Source of the DNA: an uncultured Prevotellaceae bacterium | Lineage (GTDB): Bacteria; Bacteroidota; Bacteroidia; Bacteroidales; Bacteroidaceae | Length of the DNA: 64,000 nucleotides | Direction: 5' to 3' | Assembly: GCA_900316685.1 (NCBI GenBank) | Contig: ONDS01000001.1 | Coordinates: 124,001 to 188,000, forward strand | In this document: piece by piece, positions 17,177 through 24,428 of the stretch | Layout of the letters: every line of letters begins with the position of its first letter | Numbering within the stretch: position 1 is the first letter of the stretch | Translations under genes and position numbers: made by a program | The notes under the pieces: generated by a model | Databases searched by the model: none | Told to the model about the DNA's origin: nothing | What the model saw: only the letters and a program-made list of their open reading frames with translations

Positions 17177-19729
17177 TTATCCGCAGCGTGAGGCACCGCA
17201 GTTCTTACAGATGAGGCATCCCTCCTGATAGACGAGGGTTTCCTGTCCGCAGTTGGGGCATTTCAGTCCTCGTGCCACGGTACCATCTACGATATATTTC
17301 TTGAGTGCCCTTTCCACACCGTTTTTCCAGGTGTTGATACTCTCGTTTTTCAGTTGCAGCGAGCTAACCAGTTTGATGACATGATCGATAGGCATTCTAT
17401 AGCGCAGCACACCCGAGATGAGTTTGGCATAATTCCAGTATTCCGGGTTGAACTTTTCGCTCAGTCCCTCCACCGTGGTCTTATAACCTCGGCGGTTTTC
17501 AAACTGGAAGTCATAGCGGTGCGAGCCATCCTCGTTGGTTTGTTTGATGATCTTTCCCTTTGTCACCGTCTTAGGCAGCACAATGCCCTCTTCGTCGTCT
17601 TGCAGACCCGTGAATATCTCATAGGGATAGCCATTGAGCAATCCCACGAAGGCCACCCATTTCTCCTTGTTGTTCTGGAAACGCACCACGTCGCACTCCA
17701 GTGTCTGCGGTCTCTTCTCCGTCACCTCCGGCTGTTGACAAGGTGGTGCTGGTGTTTCCTCTTTCTTCTCCTTTTTCTTGTCGACGGCTATCATGACTCC
17801 TGCGCGGCTACCGTCGCGGTAGATGGTGCATCCCTTGCACCCTGAGCGCCAAGCTTCGACATAGAGGCGGTTAACCAGTTCCTCGTCGACATCGTTGGGC
17901 AGGTTGACGGTGACACTGATGGAGTGGTCTACCCATTTCTGAATAGCCCCTTGCATACGCACCTTCATGAGCCAGTCGACATCGTTGGCCGTAGCCTTAT
18001 AGTAAGGCGACTGTTCCACCAGTTGGTCTATCTCCTCCTGGGTATATCGTTTTTCGGTATCCAGCCCGTTGACCTTCATCCATTCCATGAACTTGGGATG
18101 ATAGACGATATATTCCTCGAAGGAGTCGCCCACCTCGTCGACGAAATCTACATGCACGTTGGTATCCCCGGGGTTCACCTTTCTCCTTCTTTTATATACG
18201 GGCATGAACACAGGCTCGATGCCGCTGGTGGTCTGTGTCATGAGACTTGTCGTGCCTGTAGGCGCTATGGTGAGACAGGCGATGTTGCGCCTACCGTATT
18301 TCACCATATCCTCATAGAGTTGGGGACTTGCCTCCTTAAGGCGCAGTATGAAGGGGTTGTTCTCTTCGCGTTTGGCGTCGTAGATGGCGAAAGCGCCACG
18401 TTCCTTGGCCATCTGCACCGATGAGCCATAGGCAGCCAAGGCAAGCGTCCTATGCACGTTGACAGAGAAGTCAGTGGCCTCCTGTGTGCCGTAACGCAGC
18501 CCCATGGCCGCTATCATGTCGCCTTCGGCGGTGATGCCCACACCCGTGCGCCTTCCCTTGCCGCTCTTGGCATAGATTTTCTCCCAGAGATGCCGTTCCG
18601 CCCATTTCACTTCATCGCTTTGCGGATCCGACTCTATCTTGGCCATGATTTTTTCTATCTTCTCCAGTTCGAGGTCGACGATGTCGTCCATGATACGCTG
18701 CGCCAATGCCACATGTTTCTTGAACAGGTCGTAGTCGAAATACGCCTCTTTGGTGAAGGGATTGACCACATAGGAATAGAGGTTGATGCACAACAAGCGA
18801 CACGAGTCATACGGACAGAGCGGTATCTCTCCGCAGGGGTTTGTCGACACGGTGCGGAATCCCAGGTCGGCGTAGCAATCGGGTATACTCTCGCGCAGTA
18901 TGGTGTCCCAGAAGAGCACGCCCGGTTCGGCGCTTTTCCATGCGTTGTGTACGATTTTTCCCCACAGTTCCTTGGCGTTGACCTTTTTTTCCACATCATG
19001 ATGGTCGCCCGTGATGGGGAACGACTGCAGGTATTCCTTGTCGTCGATGGCCGCCTGCATGAACTCGTCGTCGATTTTCACCGACACGTTGGCCCCCGTC
19101 ACTTTCCCTTCCGTCATCTTCGCGTCGATGAACGCCTCGCTGTCGGGGTGTTTGATGCTCACCGAGAGCATGAGAGCCCCACGCCGCCCATCCTGTGCCA
19201 CCTCGCGTGTGGAGTTGCTGTATCGCTCCATGAAAGGCACCAATCCGGTACTCGTAAGAGCCGAGTTGTTGACCGGCGACCCTTTGGGGCGTATGTGGGA
19301 GAGGTCATGGCCAACCCCTCCCCGGCGTTTCATCAGCTGCACCTGCTCCTCGTCGATGCGCAGTATGGCGCCGTAGGAGTCGGCATCGCCATCCAGGCCG
19401 ATGACGAAGCAGTTCGACAGCGAAGCCACCTGGAAATCATTTCCTATGCCCGTCATGGGGCTACCCGCGGGCACGATGTATTTGAAATGGTCGAGCAGTT
19501 CGAAGATATCCTCCGCCTTGAGAGGGTTCTTGTATTTGTTTTCAATGCGGGCTATCTCGTTGGCGATGCGCCAGTGCATGTCCTCCGGCGACTGTTCGTA
19601 AATATTCCCCAGACTATCCTTCATCGCATACTTGTTGACCCACACGCGTGCAGCCAACTCATCACCTGCGAAATAGTGTTTGGAGGCCTCTGCAGCCTCT
19701 TCGTAAGTATATGTCTTTTGCTTTTCCAT
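17177..19729 (-). CDS. nrdJ: adenosylcobalamin-dependent (class II) ribonucleotide reductase
   Basis: The enzyme makes deoxyribonucleotides using a radical generated from adenosylcobalamin. The 850-residue protein shows the class II alpha-subunit core: the N-terminal EDMHWRIANEIARIE, the active-site NPCGEIPL near residue 300, and the loop IAPTGTTSLM near 490. A long C-terminal extension ends in a four-cysteine zinc ribbon (CPNCGQ and CLICKNCG). That extension is typical of the vitamin-B12-dependent NrdJ subgroup. No NrdB or NrdR is adjacent. A -7-like TAACTTTG lies just upstream (19755-19762). I see no cobalamin riboswitch. Confidence 0.93.
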   Translation of the reverse strand: MEKQKTYTYEEAAEASKHYFAGDELAARVWVNKYAMKDSLGNIYEQSPEDMHWRIANEIARIENKYKNPLKAEDIFELLDHFKYIVPAGSPMTGIGNDFQVASLSNCFVIGLDGDADSYGAILRIDEEQVQLMKRRGGVGHDLSHIRPKGSPVNNSALTSTGLVPFMERYSNSTREVAQDGRRGALMLSVSIKHPDSEAFIDAKMTEGKVTGANVSVKIDDEFMQAAIDDKEYLQSFPITGDHHDVEKKVNAKELWGKIVHNAWKSAEPGVLFWDTILRESIPDCYADLGFRTVSTNPCGEIPLCPYDSCRLLCINLYSYVVNPFTKEAYFDYDLFKKHVALAQRIMDDIVDLELEKIEKIMAKIESDPQSDEVKWAERHLWEKIYAKSGKGRRTGVGITAEGDMIAAMGLRYGTQEATDFSVNVHRTLALAAYGSSVQMAKERGAFAIYDAKREENNPFILRLKEASPQLYEDMVKYGRRNIACLTIAPTGTTSLMTQTTSGIEPVFMPVYKRRRKVNPGDTNVHVDFVDEVGDSFEEYIVYHPKFMEWMKVNGLDTEKRYTQEEIDQLVEQSPYYKATANDVDWLMKVRMQGAIQKWVDHSISVTVNLPNDVDEELVNRLYVEAWRSGCKGCTIYRDGSRAGVMIAVDKKKEKKEETPAPPCQQPEVTEKRPQTLECDVVRFQNNKEKWVAFVGLLNGYPYEIFTGLQDDEEGIVLPKTVTKGKIIKQTNEDGSHRYDFQFENRRGYKTTVEGLSEKFNPEYWNYAKLISGVLRYRMPIDHVIKLVSSLQLKNESINTWKNGVERALKKYIVDGTVARGLKCPNCGQETLVYQEGCLICKNCGASRCG

Positions 19730-19791
19730 GATGTAGAATAAGTGAAATAGGCTACAAAGTTACAAACTTTCCATGGGGGAAAAAAATTTTT

Positions 19792-19833
19792 TTGGAAAAC
19801 TTTTCCGAGATTTTTTCAGGAAAAGTTTTCCAA
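19792..19833 (-). terminator. hairpin terminator after the lipoprotein gene at 19869
   Basis: A perfect 15-bp stem (GGAAAAGTTTTCCAA against TTGGAAAACTTTTCC) with a 12-nt loop is followed on the minus strand by an A-run and then a T-run. It separates the lipoprotein gene from nrdJ. Confidence 0.8.
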
Positions 19834-19868
19834 AAAAGATAACTTTCTAATAATGTTGGCCTAACGAT

Positions 19869-20444
19869 TTACTCGTTAGGAAAGGATTCCTCGGCGGAGA
19901 AGAATTGTCCGTTGTCGAGTTTCTTGAAGACGAAGAGGAAGGAGCAGTAGGGATTGCCCGTGAGTTCGAGCAGTTTTTCCTTGCTCATCTTTCCAGTTGT
20001 GCCCACATTCTGTTTGCTTAGGAACGAAGAGGTGATGACCGTGCCATCATTCCTCACACAGTCGTAGAGCGAGGCGATATCGATGGTCATGTCATATTCT
20101 TTCTCTTCAACCGCGGCTATCTCCTCCTTGCTTTTGAGCACCCACTCTGCGCGCAGGCCGATTCTGGTATCAGCGCCCACATTGAAATCCACATGCTTGT
20201 TCCATTCCTGTTCGGTCACCTCTTCGGTGACTATATTGCCATTGGCATCGTAATATCTTACCCTGAGCGAAGCCACTTCAGAGGTCTTGTTGATAGCATC
20301 GGCCTTCACCCTATAGTCCACCTTATAAGTTTTCGGCAGTGAAGGTGAGAAATCCAAGGGCGAACCCGTTATCTCATCATCACCACAAGCCACACAAAGA
20401 GAAAGAATGCAGATAGTCAGTAAAAAAAAGCCTATTTTTTTCAT
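19869..20444 (-). CDS. small lipoprotein of unknown function
   Basis: The 191-residue product has a lipoprotein signal (MKKIGFFLLTICILSLCVAC, acylated cysteine at residue 20) followed by GDDE, and is probably membrane-anchored. The rest looks beta-rich (YKVDYRVKADAINK). Its end, with KLLELTGNPYCSFLFVFKKL, resembles the matching parts of the two plus-strand lipoproteins at 21330 and 22015, so the three may be distant paralogues. A -7-like TAATTTTG with TTGG 19 bases upstream lies at about 20473-20510. Function unknown. Confidence 0.75.
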   Translation of the reverse strand: MKKIGFFLLTICILSLCVACGDDEITGSPLDFSPSLPKTYKVDYRVKADAINKTSEVASLRVRYYDANGNIVTEEVTEQEWNKHVDFNVGADTRIGLRAEWVLKSKEEIAAVEEKEYDMTIDIASLYDCVRNDGTVITSSFLSKQNVGTTGKMSKEKLLELTGNPYCSFLFVFKKLDNGQFFSAEESFPNE

Positions 20445-20551
20445 TTCTTCGGAAAATTTTGTTTAACTTAGCTGCAAAATTACGTGATTCCTTTTTCATA
20501 GCCAAGGAAATGCACAATATTTAACTATTCAAAGCGTTATCATACATAACA

Positions 20552-21301
20552 ATGAAGAACCTAAGCCTTCGGCGTACGATACGCCGATATTCCGACCGCG
20601 AGGTGAGCGAGGAGATGTTGCATCGTCTGTTCGCCGCCGCCGCTCGTACCCAGACCATGGGCAACTTGCAGTTGTACAGTGTGGTGGTGACTCGTTCAGC
20701 CGAGCAGAAAGCCCTGTTGGCCCCCGCCCACTTCAACCAGCCGATGGTGGAGGGTGCCCCTGTGGTGTTGACCATCTGCGCCGACTTCCGCCGCACCACG
20801 CGTTGGTGCGAGGAGCGTCAGGCCACACCGGGCTACGACAATTTCCTGAGTTTCATCAATGCCGCCACCGATGCCCTTCTGTTCACCCAGACCTTCTGCA
20901 ACCTGGCCGACGAGGAGGGCCTTGGCTATTGTTACCTCGGCACCACCGTCTATATGCCCGACCGCATCATCGATGTGCTCCGTCTGCCCCGACTGGTGAT
21001 GCCCGTAGCCACCCTGACCGTGGGATGGCCCGCCGAAGAGCCTCCGTTGAGCGACCGATTGGAGGTGGCCTCCTTCGTCCACGACGAGGTGTATCACGAC
21101 TACACACCCGAGTTGATCGACGCGTTCTACACAGCCAAGGAACAGTTGCCCGAGAACCAGGATTTCGTGAAGGTGAACGGCAAGGCTACCCTGGCACAAG
21201 TATTCACCGACTGCCGCTATACGAAACGCGACAACGAGGCCATGTCGGCCACTTTGATAGCGGCTTTGCGCAGACAAGGATTTATGGACGTTGAACATTG
21301 A
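20552..21301 (+). CDS. nitroreductase-family flavoprotein
   Basis: Nitroreductase-fold proteins bind FMN and use NAD(P)H to reduce varied substrates. The 249-residue protein starts with the typical RRTIRRYSDREVSEEML, has AARTQTMGNLQLYSVVV for flavin binding, and a central EEGLGYCYLGT with VMPVATLTVGWPAEEP. Length suits the NfsA/FRP-like branch. The last codons (Asp-Val-Glu-His-stop) are supplied by a TTGAAC-type repeat that continues past the stop. Its substrate cannot be told from the sequence. Confidence 0.88.
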   Translation: MKNLSLRRTIRRYSDREVSEEMLHRLFAAAARTQTMGNLQLYSVVVTRSAEQKALLAPAHFNQPMVEGAPVVLTICADFRRTTRWCEERQATPGYDNFLSFINAATDALLFTQTFCNLADEEGLGYCYLGTTVYMPDRIIDVLRLPRLVMPVATLTVGWPAEEPPLSDRLEVASFVHDEVYHDYTPELIDAFYTAKEQLPENQDFVKVNGKATLAQVFTDCRYTKRDNEAMSATLIAALRRQGFMDVEH

Positions 21302-21329
21302 ACATTGACTATTAAATAAATTATAAAGG

Positions 21330-21926
21330 ATGAAGAATATATACACTATATTTATGGTTTTTGCGGCTATGTGTGCCTTTTCCTCTTGCGACAATGAGGC
21401 GCAGGGCAATTTATCCAGGACCGACTACAAGTTTTTCCTGAACGCCACCGACGAGACACGCGAGGTGCTGGAGTTCATCTGGGATTCAAGAGGCTCCTCC
21501 CCATCGCTGCAAAGCACTTCCAATCATGGTGAAGGTGACGACACGCTCTCCGACGATGACGACCTCTTCACCCAGAAAGGCCGTATGTACATAGGAGCTT
21601 ACCCCTCGTTCATTATTGCCGAAGTGACTTGCCGTCTAAAGCGCGAGGTGCTCGACAAGGAGAAGAAAGACAATTACGATCTGGCGGCAGGTCTTCGTTG
21701 CACCGTGACCACACGTGATGCCATGGGTCAGGAGTTGCGCACCGACCATGTGGATTGCGCGCATGCCTTCCATGGTCTGACGCTTACGTTCGACGAGCTG
21801 TTGGAGATGTTCGGCAACAGCAACAAACCCTACGTCCTCCGCATTGGCATCGACGTAGAGAACGGCAACAGCATCCATATCTTCCAAGACAATGAGGAGG
21901 AGTATGGCACGATTGTCAAGATTTAG
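21330..21926 (+). CDS. small lipoprotein of unknown function
   Basis: The 198-residue product has a lipoprotein signal (FMVFAAMCAFSSC, then DNEA). It resembles its downstream neighbour at 22015: both have an F-x-F start after the lipobox, a central CTVTTRDAMGQ / CKVTTKDENGT segment and a C-terminal LRIGIDVENGNSIHI / MNLGVDVKDGGIIKI. It lies 28 bp after the nitroreductase gene and ends at a strong terminator. Function unknown. Confidence 0.78.
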   Translation: MKNIYTIFMVFAAMCAFSSCDNEAQGNLSRTDYKFFLNATDETREVLEFIWDSRGSSPSLQSTSNHGEGDDTLSDDDDLFTQKGRMYIGAYPSFIIAEVTCRLKREVLDKEKKDNYDLAAGLRCTVTTRDAMGQELRTDHVDCAHAFHGLTLTFDELLEMFGNSNKPYVLRIGIDVENGNSIHIFQDNEEEYGTIVKI

Positions 21927-21936
21927 ATATAACACG

Positions 21937-21972
21937 GGAAAGGAGTATGCATGAGCATACTCCTTTCCTTTA
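21937..21972 (+). terminator. intrinsic terminator after the first lipoprotein
   Basis: A perfect 14-bp stem (GGAAAGGAGTATGC / GCATACTCCTTTCC) with a 4-nt loop is followed by TTTACT, 10 bp past the stop codon. Confidence 0.85.
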
Positions 21973-22014
21973 CTCGCAAAATTACCTACCATTATTAATC
22001 ACTTAAAAAAAAAC

Positions 22015-22596
22015 ATGCGTATGAAGAAGTTATTTTCACTATTGCTCTTAGCAGGAGCGTTTTTCGGTTTTACTGCTTGCGACAGCGACCCTGTAGAGGG
22101 AGAGCCGAGAACTGAATTTCAGTTTACGATGACCATGAACGACGAAGCCAAGAACGTGCTGAAGTTCAACTGGATGTCTGCCGGTTGGAGTACATCCATG
22201 ACTATCATCAAGTGGGAAATTGAGAATGCCAAAGACCTTCCCAACAGTGGCAATTTCGTGGGTAAGGTGCCGACAATGATGAACGTGAGCATCTCCTGCT
22301 CGCTGAGAGACAAAGACAAGCTCGAAGACAAGACCTACCAACCCGTGGCTTATCTCATGTGTAAGGTGACCACGAAAGACGAGAACGGCACTGTGCTGAA
22401 GACAAAAAACATCGTATGTGGCGACCCAATCACCAACGCCAAGAAATACAGCAAGTCGGAGTTGATCAGCACTTTCGGCGATGAGAAGAATTCCTACTCG
22501 ATGAATCTCGGTGTAGATGTGAAAGATGGCGGTATCATCAAGATCACCGAAGAATCAGAGAATCCCGGCAAATATGGCTCAGAGCCAAAAGGATGA
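22015..22596 (+). CDS. small lipoprotein of unknown function, paralogue of 21330
   Basis: The 193-residue product starts with a lipoprotein signal (FSLLLLAGAFFGFTAC, then DSDP). The body is predicted beta-rich and aligns with the upstream lipoprotein through the C-T-K/T-D-x-x-G and G-V/I-D-V segments. The stop codon is the start of a TTGAACNT octamer array, and a strong terminator follows at 22636. Function unknown. Confidence 0.78.
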   Translation: MRMKKLFSLLLLAGAFFGFTACDSDPVEGEPRTEFQFTMTMNDEAKNVLKFNWMSAGWSTSMTIIKWEIENAKDLPNSGNFVGKVPTMMNVSISCSLRDKDKLEDKTYQPVAYLMCKVTTKDENGTVLKTKNIVCGDPITNAKKYSKSELISTFGDEKNSYSMNLGVDVKDGGIIKITEESENPGKYGSEPKG

Positions 22597-22632
22597 ACTT
22601 TGAACGTTGAACATTGAACGTTGAACATTGAA
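22594..22632 (+). repeat. TTGAACNT octamer array at the lipoprotein stop codon
   Basis: The TGA stop opens a run of TTGAACGT and TTGAACAT octamers that reaches the terminator. The same unit recurs at 21289-21309 and 43113-43152, and in degenerate form at 26898, 34562, 39669 and 40153. Confidence 0.8.
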
Positions 22633-22635
22633 AAG

Positions 22636-22679
22636 GCGGGCCGTAAGAGCACCAATCTCTTACGGCCCGCTTGTTTTTT
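22636..22679 (+). terminator. intrinsic terminator after the second lipoprotein
   Basis: A perfect 14-bp GC-rich stem (GCGGGCCGTAAGAG / CTCTTACGGCCCGC) with a 7-nt loop is followed by TTGTTTTTT. Confidence 0.93.
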
Positions 22680-22707
22680 CGTTATAATGTAATGAAGTTA
22701 TTTCGGG

Positions 22708-22779
22708 ATAACGATATAACGATATAACGGGATAACGGGATAACGTAATAACGAAATAACGATATAACGGAATAACGTT
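22708..22779. repeat. ATAACGNN octamer array, nine units
   Basis: Nine uninterrupted 8-bp units keep ATAACG fixed and vary the last two bases (AT, AT, GG, GG, TA, AA, AT, GA, TT). The array lies between convergent genes, after a plus-strand terminator and just past the stop of the transporter gene. Confidence 0.9.
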
Positions 22780-22798
22780 ATTTCATGCTTTCTCTTTC

Positions 22799-24265
22799 TC
22801 AGGGCACTACGGGTTTGTACTTGGGTACCAAGGTCTTCATGACGACCCATCCGATGAGATAAGCCACGGCACAGAAGCAGAACACGATCATGTATGCCGC
22901 CGGCTTGCCTTCGTAGCCCATGAAAGAGAATGCCGCACCCTGTCCTTCAGCATAGGTGAACAGGTTGCCCGACACCTTGTTGATAAGCATGGAGCCCAGA
23001 CCTCCAGCCATGGCACCGATGCCCGTGATGGTGGCGATGGTCGATTTGGGGAACATATCGCCCACTGTGGAGAAGATATTCGCCGACCAAGCCTGGTGTC
23101 CCGCACCGGCCAGACCGATGATGATAGCCGGCCACCATGCCGGGTCGATGGGCGAGTTCTCCCACATAGCCAGGGGCTGTGCGAAGAGAGCGAAGAGGGG
23201 GAAGAAGGCAAATATAAGCATCGCCAACATACGTCCCGCATAGGGGTTCATCCCTCTTTTCTCTACAAAGAGTTTAGGCAGGTATCCTCCGAAGATGGAG
23301 ATGACGGTCACGATGGCATAGAGCGTGAAGATGAGCAGCTGTCCCATACCCGAGCTCGACTTATATCCGAACTGGTCGGAGAAATAGGCTGGAGCCCAGA
23401 ACAGGTAGAACCACCAAACACCGTCGGTCATGAACTTACCCACGATGAACGACCAAGTCTGCTTGTAGGTGAAGCACTTTCCGAAACTGATGGCCGGTCC
23501 TTCGTCGTTGGCGTCCTTCGGATCCTCGTCGGTCTCCACATCCTGGTTGATATAAGTGAGCTCCGCTGCGTTCACATGCTTGCTCTTGTTCGGTTTGTCG
23601 TAGATGAACACCCAGAGCGCCATCCAGACGAAGCCCAGTCCACCGATGATGATGAACGCCATTTCCCATCCGAAGACCTCAGCCAATGGCGGTATGCTGA
23701 TAGGAGCGGCGAGAGCGCCCACCGATGCGCCGGCATTGAAGATGGACGTGGCGAAAGCCCTGTCTTTTTTCGGGAAGTATTCCGCAGTCACCTTGATGGC
23801 CGCCGGGAAGTTACCGCTCTCACCCAACGCCAGCACCGCTCGGCAGAAGAGGAAGAGATAGACACTTACTGTAGCGATGCTCAGCGCCGTCATTGATCCG
23901 GCCTCGACCGCTTTGAGGGCAGCGATGGAGTCGATTCCCTCGATTTGCATGGTCACCCATCCGCACGCAGCGTGCAAACAGGCACCTACCGACCACACGA
24001 AGATGGCCCAGAGATAACCTTTTTTTGTGCCCATCCAGTCGATGAACTTACCAGCGAAGAGACAGAACACGGCATAGAGGATGGAGAACACCGAGGTGAT
24101 GGTACCGTAGTCGGCATCGGTCCAATGGAATTCCGGAGCGATGAAATCTTTCCATGTGAGGGAAAGCACCTGGCGGTCCATGTAGTTGACGGTTGTTGCG
24201 AAGAACAACATCGAGCAGATAACCCAACGATAGTTGGTCATTTTTGTCGTTTTAACAGGACTCAT
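22799..24265 (-). CDS. MFS transporter, anion:cation symporter family (ExuT-like)
   Basis: The product has about 12 membrane segments and resembles hexuronate transporters. Family signatures include the first-helix region TTVNYMDRQVLSLTW, the GESGNFPAAIKVTAEYFPKKDRA loop, and GAGHQAWSANIFSTVGDMFP in the second half. The start at 24265 (MSPVKTTKMTNYRW) is chosen because the 41 upstream residues of the frame are not family-like and because a -7-like TAACTTTG (24363-24356) lies in that stretch. The substrate is probably a sugar acid such as a hexuronate, but no uronate catabolism genes are adjacent. Confidence 0.88.
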   Translation of the reverse strand: MSPVKTTKMTNYRWVICSMLFFATTVNYMDRQVLSLTWKDFIAPEFHWTDADYGTITSVFSILYAVFCLFAGKFIDWMGTKKGYLWAIFVWSVGACLHAACGWVTMQIEGIDSIAALKAVEAGSMTALSIATVSVYLFLFCRAVLALGESGNFPAAIKVTAEYFPKKDRAFATSIFNAGASVGALAAPISIPPLAEVFGWEMAFIIIGGLGFVWMALWVFIYDKPNKSKHVNAAELTYINQDVETDEDPKDANDEGPAISFGKCFTYKQTWSFIVGKFMTDGVWWFYLFWAPAYFSDQFGYKSSSGMGQLLIFTLYAIVTVISIFGGYLPKLFVEKRGMNPYAGRMLAMLIFAFFPLFALFAQPLAMWENSPIDPAWWPAIIIGLAGAGHQAWSANIFSTVGDMFPKSTIATITGIGAMAGGLGSMLINKVSGNLFTYAEGQGAAFSFMGYEGKPAAYMIVFCFCAVAYLIGWVVMKTLVPKYKPVVP

Positions 24266-24376
24266 TTCTTGTTTGTTTATAGTAATAATTATTCTTCCGA
24301 TGTTCGTAGTTTGCGAAAGGCCAGGTAACGATGGCCTAAAATCCACAAGATGGTGCAAAGTTAATGAAACAATACG

Positions 24377-24412
24377 AAAAAAGCGCAATTTCTTGCGCTT
24401 TTTTTATTTTAT
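24377..24412. terminator. terminator between murF-alr and the transporter gene
   Basis: The stem AAAAAAGCGCAA / TTGCGCTTTTTT has a 4-nt loop and T-runs in both directions. On the minus strand it ends the murF-alr transcript, just upstream of the transporter promoter. Confidence 0.85.
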
Positions 24413-24428
24413 CATGCCTGATTCGCGT

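Noticed and set aside
18452-19741. 429-codon open frame opposite nrdJ
   Set aside because: It is the shadow of the ribonucleotide reductase coding strand.
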